DNA of 64,000 nt from Rhodococcus sp. P-2 (GTDB lineage: Bacteria; Actinomycetota; Actinomycetes; Mycobacteriales; Mycobacteriaceae). This document shows positions 18,550-26,944 of this stretch, piece by piece. The stretch's first letter is position 1. Every line of letters starts with the position of its first letter. The notes beneath the pieces were generated by a model that did not search any database, was not told the DNA's origin, and saw only the letters and a program-made list of their open reading frames with translations. The stretch is taken from assembly GCF_016598535.1 (NCBI RefSeq), contig NZ_CP066779.1:4896053-4960052 (forward strand), in the 5' to 3' direction. A program made the position numbers and the translations under genes.

Positions 18550-19396
18550 TCCGAAGATCGCGCTCGGCGCCGAGCTTGCCCCACAAGAGTTCTCGTGGAC
18601 GCAGTCGGACGTGCAGCACTACCACTTGGCACTGGGCGCTGGAGCACGTCCGCTCGATCCGAGCGAACTGCGCTACCTCGACGACGAAAAGCCTCAGGTA
18701 CTGCCCACCTTCGCCACCGTCGCCGCCAACTTCCACGCCACCGAAGCCCCGAAGGTCTCGTTCCCCGGCGTCGAAATCGATCTGGCGAAGGTAGTCCACG
18801 GAAGCCAGGAAGTCACTGTCCATCAGCCGATCCCGGCAAGTGGAAGTGGTCGCACCACAACTCGAATCGCCGAGGTCTGGGACAAGGGCAAGGCCGCGGT
18901 GATCGTGCAGGAATCCGTCACGGTCGACGCCGAAGGCAACCCTCTCTGGACCGCTCGCTCGTCCATTTTCGCCCGCGGCGAGGGTGGTTTCGGGGGTGAA
19001 CGTGGTCCGTCGGAGTCGATTTCGCTTCCGGATCGCGAACCAGATGAGACAGTGGTGACGCCTGTGCTTCCACAGCAGGCTTTGCTGTACCGGATGTGTG
19101 GTGATCGGAATCCGTTGCACTCGGATCCGCAATTCGCCTCCGCGGCAGGCTTTCCAGCGCCTATCCTGCATGGACTGTGTACTTACGGAATGGTCTGCAA
19201 GACCGCAGTGGATACCATGCTCGACGGCGACAGCAGTCGGGTAGCCGGATTTCGGGCCCGCTTTGCCGGGGTCGTATTTCCCGGCGAGAACTTGAGTATC
19301 CAGATCTGGAAAGACAATGGGCGACTCCTGATCTCAGCTTCTGTACTGGAGCGCGAAGCTCCTGCTCTGGCTGACGTAGTTCTCACTCTTGTCTGA
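18539..19396 (+). CDS. MaoC-type double-hotdog enoyl-CoA hydratase (Hsd4B-like)
   Basis: 285 aa with two hotdog domains. The C-terminal one carries the hydratase-2 motif in RMCGDRNPLHSDPQFASAAG followed by ILHGLCTYGM, including the catalytic Asp and His. It probably hydrates a steroid side-chain 2-enoyl-CoA. It overlaps the last 11 bases of kstD, so both are co-expressed. The equivalent mycobacterial gene beside kstD is annotated as a 17-beta-hydroxysteroid dehydrogenase type 4-like hydratase. No dehydrogenase domain is present here, so that older name would mislead. Confidence 0.88.
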   Translation: MPIDPKIALGAELAPQEFSWTQSDVQHYHLALGAGARPLDPSELRYLDDEKPQVLPTFATVAANFHATEAPKVSFPGVEIDLAKVVHGSQEVTVHQPIPASGSGRTTTRIAEVWDKGKAAVIVQESVTVDAEGNPLWTARSSIFARGEGGFGGERGPSESISLPDREPDETVVTPVLPQQALLYRMCGDRNPLHSDPQFASAAGFPAPILHGLCTYGMVCKTAVDTMLDGDSSRVAGFRARFAGVVFPGENLSIQIWKDNGRLLISASVLEREAPALADVVLTLV

Positions 19397-19420
19397 TACC
19401 AACCTGTCTGATACCCACCT
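19391..19420. repeat. 15-bp tandem duplication carrying a stop codon
   Basis: GTCTGATACCAACCT is followed at once by GTCTGATACCCACCT, one mismatch. The first copy contains the MaoC-gene stop codon (19394-19396), so the duplication repeats the end of that gene. Confidence 0.75.
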
Positions 19421-19465
19421 GTTAGAACTCACCGCAGTTCTCGAACCCGATGGAGTAGCCCGAAG

Positions 19466-21229
19466 ATGACGGCACAAGACGAAAAGTTCCGACTGTCCCG
19501 ACGAGGTTTCATGGCGGCTGGAGCCGGCGCTGTGGCAGCGACCGCCTTCGCCGGCTGGACGCCCGCCTATGCCGTCCCCGCCGGCTCCTCCGGCTCCGCG
19601 GGTGGTCCCGTCTCCACCCTCACGCCGCCGCCTGCCTTCCCCGAAGGCATCGCGCTGTACCAGCAGGCATATCAGAACTGGTCCAAAGAGATCATGCTCG
19701 ACGCGATCTGGACCTGTTCGCCCAAGACGCCCGAAGACGTAGTCCGCCTCGCGAACTGGGGACACGCCAACGGCTACACCATTCGCCCCCGCGGCGCCAT
19801 GCACGGTTGGACACCGCTGACCATCGTCAACGGCGCGCCGGTCGACAAGGTCATCCTCGCCGACACCACGGTCCACCTCACCGGCGTCTCCGTCAACGCC
19901 GGCGGCAGCCCGGCTACCGTCACCGCAGGACCCGGCGCGACCCTCGACGCCATCACCACCGCACTGCAGGCACAGGGCCTCGGGTTCGCGAACCTGCCGG
20001 CGCCTGGTGTGTTGACCATCGCCGGCTGCCTCGCCGTCGACGCTCACGGCGCAGCTCTTCCCGCCGAAGGCGAAGCGCATGTTCCCGGACAGACTTTCGG
20101 CTCACTCTCCAACCTCGTCACGTCCCTGACCGCGGTGGTCTGGAACGGTAGTGAATACGCACTGAAGACGTATGCACGTAGCGACGCGGCGATCAAGCCG
20201 CTGCTGACTCACCTCGGACGCACCTTCCTCACCTCCGTCACCTTGCAAGCCGCCCCCAACTACCGCATGCGCTGCGTCAGCCACACCGACATCGGTTGGC
20301 AGGAACTCTTCGGCGCCCGCGGCGCGTCCGGACGAACCTTCGAGAAGTTCGTCCGCGAAAACGGTCGCGCAGAAGCAATCTGGTACCCCTTCACAGAACG
20401 CCCGTGGATGAAGGTGTGGTCACTTGCCCCCACCAAGCCGCCGTTCTCGCGTGAGGTGACCGGACCGTACAACTACATCTTCTCCGACAACCTCCCGGAG
20501 CCGGTCACCGACATGATCGGCCAGATCAACGCCGGAAACCCGGGCATCGCACCGGCATTCGGCCAGATCATGTACGCCACCACCGTTGCCGGACTCGCCG
20601 CCACCTTCTCCAACGACCTCTGGGGATGGTCCAAGGACGTACAGTTCTACATCCGGGCCACCACCCTGCGCCTGACCGAGGGCGGCGGCGCCGTCATCAC
20701 CTCCCGCGCCAATATCGGCCAGGTCATCCACGACTTCACCCAGTGGTTCAACGGCCGCATGGAGTACTACCGCTCCATCGGACAGTTCCCCCTCAACGGC
20801 CCCGTCGAAATCCGCTGCTGCGGCCTCGATCAACCGTCCGAGGTCGAGGTCGACTCGGCAGGCGCCCCCACCATCTCGGCCATGCGCCCCCGCCCCGACC
20901 ATCCGGAGTGGGACACCGCCATCTGGCTCAACGTCCTCGGCGTCCCCGGAACCCCCGGCATGTTCGCGTTCTACCGCGAAATGGAACAGTGGATGCGCAA
21001 TCACTACAACAACAACGACGCCACCTTCCGCCCCGAGTGGTCCAAGGGCTGGGCGTTCGGCCCCGACAAGCCGTACACCGACACCCCGATCATCACCCAG
21101 GGCCTCCCCCAGACCTACCGCGACGGCGTCCCATCGAGCGACAACTGGGACACCGCCAACGCCGCATTCAACGCGTTGGATCCGCACAAGGTCTTCAGCA
21201 ACACGTTCCTGGACCAGTTGTTGCCCTGA
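19466..21229 (+). CDS. cholesterol oxidase, VAO/BCO2 type, Tat-exported
   Basis: 587 aa. The N-terminus LSRRGFMAAGAGAVAATAFAG is a twin-arginine signal (Arg12-Arg13). The mature part is a vanillyl-alcohol-oxidase-fold flavoprotein: TIRPRGAMHGWTPL contains His113, the likely covalent FAD attachment site of type II cholesterol oxidases, followed by GPGATLDAITTALQAQGLGFANLP and AGCLAVDAHGAALP. It should oxidise cholesterol to cholest-4-en-3-one outside the membrane, the first step feeding the ring-degradation genes alongside. It lies 69 bp after the MaoC gene on the same strand and may share its transcript. The non-covalent GMC type is ruled out by the lack of GxGxxG at the N-terminus. Confidence 0.92.
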   Translation: MTAQDEKFRLSRRGFMAAGAGAVAATAFAGWTPAYAVPAGSSGSAGGPVSTLTPPPAFPEGIALYQQAYQNWSKEIMLDAIWTCSPKTPEDVVRLANWGHANGYTIRPRGAMHGWTPLTIVNGAPVDKVILADTTVHLTGVSVNAGGSPATVTAGPGATLDAITTALQAQGLGFANLPAPGVLTIAGCLAVDAHGAALPAEGEAHVPGQTFGSLSNLVTSLTAVVWNGSEYALKTYARSDAAIKPLLTHLGRTFLTSVTLQAAPNYRMRCVSHTDIGWQELFGARGASGRTFEKFVRENGRAEAIWYPFTERPWMKVWSLAPTKPPFSREVTGPYNYIFSDNLPEPVTDMIGQINAGNPGIAPAFGQIMYATTVAGLAATFSNDLWGWSKDVQFYIRATTLRLTEGGGAVITSRANIGQVIHDFTQWFNGRMEYYRSIGQFPLNGPVEIRCCGLDQPSEVEVDSAGAPTISAMRPRPDHPEWDTAIWLNVLGVPGTPGMFAFYREMEQWMRNHYNNNDATFRPEWSKGWAFGPDKPYTDTPIITQGLPQTYRDGVPSSDNWDTANAAFNALDPHKVFSNTFLDQLLP

Positions 21230-21261
21230 GGTTCACGAACCACCTACACGCTCTGACAACT

Positions 21262-21307
21262 CGACGGTCGTCGCCACTCCCAGCATTCGGGAGTGCGGCG
21301 GCCGTCG
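21262..21307 (+). terminator. hairpin downstream of cholesterol oxidase
   Basis: An imperfect inverted repeat (21262-21281 with 21289-21307, one or two bulges) folds to a GC-rich hairpin 32 bp after the stop codon. There is no clear T-run, which is common for actinobacterial terminators. Confidence 0.6.
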
Positions 21308-21362
21308 TGCGTTGGAGCGACGGACATGAGAAAGCCCTCCGCATGCCGACCAGGCGCCCGAC

Positions 21363-21599
21363 TCAATCGCGATCAGGATGGATCGCCTCGTGCATACTTT
21401 CCACTGCCCTGGCATGAGTTGAGAGCTCGGATCTAGCCGACCGAATCGTGGCGCTGTCGCTGCGTGCCCCCGGCTCGGACGACGACGAGTCCTCTCCGTG
21501 GCTCGACACGCCTCCTCCGGGCTGCTCGGAGGAGCCGGTGCGCTCTTCCCTCTCCGCGCGGGCACGCAACAACGACTCGGACTTCGGGGTATTTCGCAT
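21363..21599 (-). CDS. possible small hydrophilic protein
   Basis: 78 aa if started at 21597-21599. It is rich in Ser, Glu and Arg with GC-rich third codon positions, so it could be coding, but it has no domain, signal peptide or convincing ribosome-binding site. The opposite strand is also open here. Treat it as a weak call in the 850-bp stretch between the cholesterol oxidase and merR genes. Confidence 0.3.
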   Translation of the reverse strand: MRNTPKSESLLRARAEREERTGSSEQPGGGVSSHGEDSSSSEPGARSDSATIRSARSELSTHARAVESMHEAIHPDRD

Positions 21600-21791
21600 C
21601 GGAGCATTGTCCCAGATCCATCTCCTACGACTCACACGGAGCGCTCTCACCCCCGGTGAGCGGGTCGTTCCTGAACATCGATACCTGGAAAGTCCGCAAC
21701 AAAATATCTACAGCGGTCAGGGTAGACATTCTCGCGGGGCTGTTGTATCTTTTTTCTCGTAGCAAGGAACGAGTCAAGAGATGCGGGAGAG

Positions 21792-21944
21792 ATGAACTAC
21801 CCGCAAGCAGTACCGCAGGGCAGGGACGTGCCGGGGCCGAATTCGTGTGTGAGTGTGCAGTCGGACCCGGCACCCCCCTTCAAAGCGGCTACCGGATGTC
21901 TTGTGCGAGTCCGGAAGTTCGAAAGAATGCAGTTATGTAAGTAA
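21792..21944 (+). CDS. possible 50-aa leader ORF ahead of merR
   Basis: MNYPQAVPQGRDVPGP and on to FERMQLCK: 50 codons ending in TAA, with GGGAGAG immediately before the ATG (tight spacing). It begins inside a small hairpin (TGCGGG/CCCGCA, 21782-21805) and ends 14 bp before a strong GC-rich hairpin in front of merR. This layout resembles a translated leader with an attenuator, but coding is unproven. Confidence 0.35.
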   Translation: MNYPQAVPQGRDVPGPNSCVSVQSDPAPPFKAATGCLVRVRKFERMQLCK

Positions 21945-21958
21945 GTTCAACCCCATCC

Positions 21959-21991
21959 GGCCCCCGGCGCACCTCGCGCCGGGGCCCCGTC
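21959..21991. promoter_or_regulatory. strong GC hairpin (attenuator-like) upstream of merR
   Basis: The arms CCCCGGCGC and GCGCCGGGG pair perfectly around ACCTC, and the stem extends with GG/CC past a one-base bulge. It lies between the possible leader ORF and merR. Further inverted repeats occur at 21782-21805 and 21828-21835 with 21866-21873, so the whole 21.78-21.99 kb segment looks like a structured RNA leader or small RNA. Confidence 0.55.
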
Positions 21992-22082
21992 CGTTCAGCG
22001 AAAGAAGCGAGCCATTCCGGCAGATACACCACCGGGGGACCCCTCCGGCAGATTCGACGACGAGAACTATCCTGCGTACAGC

Positions 22083-22370
22083 ATGGGACATGCGGCCGAG
22101 ATCCTCGGCGTCAGACAAGCTTTCCTTCGTAGCCTCGATGCCGCGAAACTGCTTACCCCACAACGCTCCGAGGGCGGACATCGCCGCTACTCCCGCTACC
22201 AGCTGCGCATCGCGGGCCGCGCGCACGAACTTGTAGCCAATGGCACGGCTCTCGACGCGGCTTGCCGCATCATCATCCTCGAAGACCAACTCACCGAGGC
22301 TCGTCGCATCAACGCCGAGCTTCAGCAAGCGCAGGACCGACGAGCGGAATCGGACGCGACGCCAGACTGA
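22083..22370 (+). CDS. MerR-like transcriptional regulator
   Basis: 95 aa from the first ATG. The MerR-type winged helix is visible: MGHAAEILGVRQAFLRSLDA, then LLTPQRSEGGHRRYSRYQL. A helical tail ILEDQLTEARRINAELQQ serves as dimer helix. The same frame stays open 138 bp upstream, and the residues just before the ATG (GRFDDENYPAYS) look like a natural continuation of this family, yet no ATG, GTG or TTG occurs there. Either the start is truly at 22083, or a rare ATT codon at 22014 (preceded by AAAGAAG) is used. No DNA target is evident. Confidence 0.8.
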   Translation: MGHAAEILGVRQAFLRSLDAAKLLTPQRSEGGHRRYSRYQLRIAGRAHELVANGTALDAACRIIILEDQLTEARRINAELQQAQDRRAESDATPD

Positions 22371-22512
22371 GGACTGACGTGATCAGGCACTGGGAGTAGC
22401 AGTCGCCCCTGACCGTCAATCTGTTCACTCCCCCTTCGAACTGCTAAATTCAGACAATTGGGACATTGCTCGGCGTCGGTTGCTCGATTTCCACATCGAA
22501 GGGATCGCAGGC

Positions 22513-23700
22513 ATGAATTCCTCCCACCACCGCCGCCGGGTGCGACTGGCTGCTCTGTCGATCACCTTGACCGTTGCCATTGCAACCGCTGCGTGCAGTT
22601 CCGACGAGGACGCGGCAATAAACACGAACAGCGCAACTCCCAGCACCGCGAGCAGTCAGGAATCCACCGAGATCGCGGACATCGTCCGCCGTCAGGTGGC
22701 CGACCTGGGCCTCAGTGCCGCGGTGTTCGGTGTATGGCGGGGCGACGACGAGGTTGCTCTCGGCGCCGTCGGAGAGTCCCCTGTCGGAGTTCCGGCTACA
22801 ACCGACATGCAGTTGCGCGTCGGCCAGCCGATGGAACCGATGCTCTCGACAGTCCTGCTGCAGCTCGACGAAGAGGGAACGCTCCCCCTCGATCAGCCGA
22901 TCGCGAAGTGGGAACCGAACTTTCCACGCGCAGAGACCATCACTCCGCGAATGCTGGCCAACAGCACGTCGGGCATCTCCGACTACGTGACCGATCCACA
23001 GTTCCTCAAACTCTTCACGGACAATCCGATGAAGGGCTGGACTTCTCAGGAGATCCTGAATCTTGCCAACTCTCGTCCACCTCTGTTCGAACCCGGCACC
23101 AGTTGGGCGTACGCGCACAGCGACCTGACGCTGCTCGGCGACGTCATGGAGAAAGCGACTGGAAAACCGCTGGGTGACCTACTTCAGCAGCGCGTCTTCG
23201 ATCCACTCGGGATGGATAACAGCAGCGTTGTGCTCACGCCGCAGATGGACGAACCGATCCTGCACGGCTACACCAATGAACGCGGAGTGTTCGAAGACTC
23301 CACCTTCTGGAATCCGACTGCTTTCCTGCACAGCGGAAACATGAACGCGCCTGTCGCCGACGTCGGAAGGTGGGTTCGCGCACTCGGAACAGGAGAGTTG
23401 CTCTCCGACAAGGCTTTCGAGCAACAGATGGCGCCGACGACTGCGGGCTTGGGAAGTATGACGGCGGACAAGTTCTTTTCCTTCGGGACCGGGCACCTCG
23501 ACGGCTGGCTGGTGATGAACCCGTCGTACGGCGGTTACAACGGTCTTGCGCTGTACTACCCCGACTCGAAGACGACGATCGTCGTCTACGCCACACTCGG
23601 GCCGACAACCAACGCGGACCTCAACAACGCCGTGTCGATGGGGAAGGAGATCGGAACCCTCCTCGAGCCGGATCACCCGCCGCAGGTACCGACACCGTGA
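22513..23700 (+). CDS. serine-beta-lactamase-fold lipoprotein with lost catalytic motif
   Basis: 395 aa. A signal peptide with lipobox IATAAC gives Cys28 as lipidation site, so it should be a membrane-anchored exported lipoprotein. The body is the class C beta-lactamase/esterase fold: LLQLDEEGTLPLDQPIAKWEP, LANSTSGISDY, FEPGTSWAYAHSDLTLLG and FDPLGMDNSS are all family landmarks. Where the catalytic Ser-x-x-Lys should be (after LRVG) the sequence reads QPME, so both Ser and Lys are missing. It is probably a non-catalytic binding or regulatory protein, or an enzyme with a changed mechanism. The ATG at 22513 gives a proper signal peptide. Confidence 0.85.
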   Translation: MNSSHHRRRVRLAALSITLTVAIATAACSSDEDAAINTNSATPSTASSQESTEIADIVRRQVADLGLSAAVFGVWRGDDEVALGAVGESPVGVPATTDMQLRVGQPMEPMLSTVLLQLDEEGTLPLDQPIAKWEPNFPRAETITPRMLANSTSGISDYVTDPQFLKLFTDNPMKGWTSQEILNLANSRPPLFEPGTSWAYAHSDLTLLGDVMEKATGKPLGDLLQQRVFDPLGMDNSSVVLTPQMDEPILHGYTNERGVFEDSTFWNPTAFLHSGNMNAPVADVGRWVRALGTGELLSDKAFEQQMAPTTAGLGSMTADKFFSFGTGHLDGWLVMNPSYGGYNGLALYYPDSKTTIVVYATLGPTTNADLNNAVSMGKEIGTLLEPDHPPQVPTP

Positions 23701-23873
23701 CGCCCCACACACGCTGGTAGTAAACAGCGCCGGTCGGCAACTTCCTGTTTACGCACGGATTACCTCCAGGACTTATCGCCCCATCACCATTCTCTTCAGT
23801 ACCGAACGAAACGCGTCGGACCGCGGGTTGTCTCGCCAGTGAACGAGAACGTAGATAGATGGGGACCTGCCCG

Positions 23874-24698
23874 ATGAGGAAATACGCGATGTCAGTGGCA
23901 TGCACGGTTGCAGTCACAGCGGGGGTGACTCTTGTGATGTCGGTGCCTGCCGGAGCGGACCCGAATGACGGTGGGTCGTGCCCGGCCGGTGCGGTATTCG
24001 CGGTCGGCGGAACGTGGGATCCGACAGGACAAACGACACAACCAGTCACCGACCGCTACGTGGCCCAGGGTTATGCCGCCAAGCCGGTGACCTACCCCGC
24101 CAGTTTCTGGCCGCTCGGCGATCAGACGTACGACCAGAGCGTTGCCGCCGGCGCCCAGACACTTCGCACCGAAGTCAACGCATTCCACGCTCAGTGCCCG
24201 GGCAGCGAGATCGTTGTCACCGGATACTCGCAGGGAGCGCGGATTGCCGGCGACGTGCTCGGTGACATCGCACGCGACGGATCCATTCCGCAGTCGCAAG
24301 TCGAAGGCGTCCTCTACGCCGACCCTCGCAACTCGGCCGGGGGCATCGAAACCGTAGTGCCCAATGTCGTTCCGGGAGCGACGATGTCCGGAGCACGCGG
24401 CGGATTCGGCGACATCGCAGTACGGGAAGTCTGCATCGAGGGTGACGGCATCTGCAACATGCCCAAGCCGCGTGATGCTCCCGAGGTGTTCGTGGATTCG
24501 GTCTTCGGCTACTTCACGAAGCACAACACCTATACGCCGATGATGTCCGAGCCCGCTCCGCCTGCTGCCCCGGCATTGCCGGAGACACCGTCGGTACCTC
24601 TGCAACCCGCTGACATTGCCACTGCGATCGTGACGCGGGTCGTCGAGAACATCACTCCGTATCTGACCGCTGCACTCACCACCGTGCTGACCAAGTAG
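23874..24698 (+). CDS. secreted cutinase/PE-PPE-type serine esterase
   Basis: 274 aa. Signal peptide MRKYAMSVACTVAVTAGVT to PAGADP. The mature alpha/beta-hydrolase has VTGYSQGARIAGDVL (GxSxG with nucleophile Ser), a DPRN segment and HNTY, which may hold the rest of the triad. The pattern matches the PE-PPE domain/cutinase-like hydrolases of mycolata. A Pro/Ala-rich linker and an amphipathic tail end the protein. Substrates could be lipid esters of the cell envelope or exogenous lipids. An ATG five codons upstream (23859) is an alternative start. Confidence 0.85.
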   Translation: MRKYAMSVACTVAVTAGVTLVMSVPAGADPNDGGSCPAGAVFAVGGTWDPTGQTTQPVTDRYVAQGYAAKPVTYPASFWPLGDQTYDQSVAAGAQTLRTEVNAFHAQCPGSEIVVTGYSQGARIAGDVLGDIARDGSIPQSQVEGVLYADPRNSAGGIETVVPNVVPGATMSGARGGFGDIAVREVCIEGDGICNMPKPRDAPEVFVDSVFGYFTKHNTYTPMMSEPAPPAAPALPETPSVPLQPADIATAIVTRVVENITPYLTAALTTVLTK

Positions 24699-24928
24699 CC
24701 GGACGGCTGGCTAGGGCACCATCGCTTCATCTCCACCACCTCCGCAGGAACCACCCGGCTGGAACGCCCTCTACACGCCGACGATGCAGACGTCGAGAAG
24801 TTGAGTGCATCCTGCCGCAGGTCGGGATGCACTACTCCGCGTTACGTCTATTGCTCTACAAAACTATTCAAGATCGTGACGCGCAGTCGCTCTCCACCGG
24901 CATGGCGCCGCAGGCGGCTGAAGTCGCA

Positions 24929-25692
24929 TCAGTCCGCTTCCTGGCGGCGAGTCGGCAGGTGGCGGAACGTCACGATCGGGAGGAGCGCCGCTAACCCGAG
25001 CACAGAGAGGCTCGCCCGCAGCGCAATCAGCCTGGATTCGACGTTGATCTCCACCGCCTGATCGAGTTGCGCCGAGGTCAGTTCCAGCCCAGTGAGACTG
25101 GCGCGGAGGTCAAAGTTGGCGACGAAACTGACCGAACTGGCCGTTACCTCGATACTGCCGCTGGACAGTAGATCTGGGCTGTTGGTGATACGGACCGAGG
25201 CAGACTGCGCGAGCACGGACATCAGGACCGCCCCGGCAACGGCGGTGCCGGTGCACAGGCCGAGAAAGTTCGCCATTCCTCGAGCGCTGGCGATCTCACC
25301 CGCGATAGCAGGAGGGTTAGTCTCCATGAGAAGCGCACTGCCCGCACTCAATCCGACTCCGATGCCGAGACCCAAGCACACTTCGCATAGATGCCCAGCC
25401 CGAGCAGCTGAGCATTCTTGGCACCGAGCACGCCGCTGATCTTGCCGCCCGTGATCGTGAAGGCTGCGACGAATACCCCGTAAGCGACGATCGCCAATTG
25501 CACGTTCGAGATGGTGGTGTCCAGGCCGTCGACGATGCCGCTGATCGCCATCGGCAGCGCCGTCACGTTGAACACAGATACCAACCCTGTGAAACACACT
25601 AGTACCAGCGGTAGCCAACTCGCCCTCGGGTGGGCGTCACTCGTAAGCGCTTTTGTAACGGGAGAGGAAGGCAACGGGTCCGCGGTATCCAT
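24929..25692 (-). pseudogene. MFS transporter remnant (internal deletion and frameshift)
   Basis: The 5' part (25692 to ~25375) encodes a typical MFS start: ASWLPLVLVCFTGLVSVFNV, then GVFVAAFTITGGKISGVLGAKNAQ. Close to 25375 the reading continues in another frame with GIGVGLSAGSALLMETNPP and GLCTGTAVAGAVLMSVLAQ, which belongs to the second half of an MFS protein. About half of the ~450-500 aa family length is missing between them. The gene is therefore a pseudogene formed by deletion plus frame change, and no functional transporter is expected. Confidence 0.85.
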
Positions 25693-25809
25693 GATGCGCC
25701 CCTAGGAGGATCGGAGTTGTCTCGACGGTGGCATATCGGTCACGAGCAGCGACGCCGAGGGCGGACACCTGACTGGGTGGCCCCCCTCCCTGCGAACTGC
25801 TGGCTTCGA

Positions 25810-26799
25810 TCAGGTCGGCAGGGTCAGGAATTTCATCGCGGCTGTCTTCTCGAATCGGCGAGAGACGTTGCCGGCAAGCCCTCCTTCGAGGGATGCATCG
25901 CCCATCAGATCGAGTTTGCCCGCAGGCGCACCTTCATTGAAATTCAACTTGTCCAGATCCACCCAGACGACATTAGGTCGCGTGGTCGAGTCGAAGACGT
26001 ACCGCTTGTTGGTCAAGTCTGCCACCGTCTGCCAGATCGTCTGCGATGCATAGGGTTTGTCCGGGTCGGGGATGCGGAAAGGTTGCGCCGCATTGCGGAT
26101 CACACTGAACATTCCCGCGACAGCCTCGACTTCACTCTTAGGTTGGGGCAGTCGGCCTACGTAGTATGCGGCGCGGGCGAACCGGTCGCCTGCGAGTGTG
26201 GTGCCCGGCAGAGGGGTAGTGCCCCCGAAGCCGTCGACCTCTTTGAGAAGTTCGATCTGCTTGTCGTAGGCCGGGGAATTGGTCATCACTAGGTGTTCGC
26301 GGCTGTGCCAGACGGTGGCCTTGCCATCCAGGTATTCGATGATCGCCGAATCACCGGTCGCATCGTCCAATGCAAGATGAACTGCAGGCACTTCGCCGGT
26401 CGCCGGATCGCCCAGTGGGACAACCTGAACGTCGACGTCGCTGATCCACGCGGCGGCATCGGCAACGGTGGAGAAGTTGTCCAGGAAGTACTGCAGCCAG
26501 ACCGCCATGCTCAGAGCCGGTCTCGACGTGTCGTGGGTACCGTAATCCGATTCTGCGAGCCACAGAATATGACCTGCTAATCCCGCTTCGTTCATACCGT
26601 CGACCGACATCATGTCGAAAGCGCCGGCCACGACACTGCCGTATTCGGCAGTCCAACTCAGAGAACCGCCTACGCCGTCGTCGCGTTTGATCCCACGCGG
26701 AAGCGACCACAGGTTCGTACCGGTGTCCCGATGGTAATCCATATTTCGTCCGACAAGAACAGATCCGGCCGCATCAGGCCACATCACCCTGGTACACAT
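25810..26799 (-). CDS. choloylglycine hydrolase family (bile salt hydrolase/penicillin V acylase-like)
   Basis: 329 aa Ntn-hydrolase. It starts MCTRVMW, so removal of Met exposes the catalytic Cys2. Arg18 and the NMDYH motif with Asp21 follow, and a VMTNSP segment supplies the oxyanion Asn; these are the family active-site residues. The enzyme should hydrolyse a linear amide: conjugated bile salt, penicillin V or an N-acyl homoserine lactone; the choice cannot be made from sequence. No signal peptide is seen. It lies 145 bp after the oleate hydratase on the same strand. In a steroid-degrading actinomycete, deconjugation of bile salts is plausible (inference). Confidence 0.9.
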   Translation of the reverse strand: MCTRVMWPDAAGSVLVGRNMDYHRDTGTNLWSLPRGIKRDDGVGGSLSWTAEYGSVVAGAFDMMSVDGMNEAGLAGHILWLAESDYGTHDTSRPALSMAVWLQYFLDNFSTVADAAAWISDVDVQVVPLGDPATGEVPAVHLALDDATGDSAIIEYLDGKATVWHSREHLVMTNSPAYDKQIELLKEVDGFGGTTPLPGTTLAGDRFARAAYYVGRLPQPKSEVEAVAGMFSVIRNAAQPFRIPDPDKPYASQTIWQTVADLTNKRYVFDSTTRPNVVWVDLDKLNFNEGAPAGKLDLMGDASLEGGLAGNVSRRFEKTAAMKFLTLPT

Positions 26800-26944
26800 T
26801 GATTTTGCCTTCCGTAGTTCTTCGAGAACTTCATAGTTGCCCGAGGTCCAGACCGAGATTCAGCTCCGAGACGCCCTTCGACCACAGCCGAACGGGCATT
26901 TCCTCTCAGAAGCCCTCATTGACAAAGACATTCAGAAACCAGCG

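Noticed and set aside
19421..19441. AGAAC/GTTCT inverted repeat before the cholesterol oxidase gene, considered as a KstR box
   Set aside because: The arms are separated by 8 bases instead of 2, so it does not fit the KstR consensus.
21840..21880. Run of six C after a stem, considered as a 6C RNA
   Set aside because: The 6C motif needs two hairpins with C-rich loops; only one C6 run is present and it is outside a closed loop.
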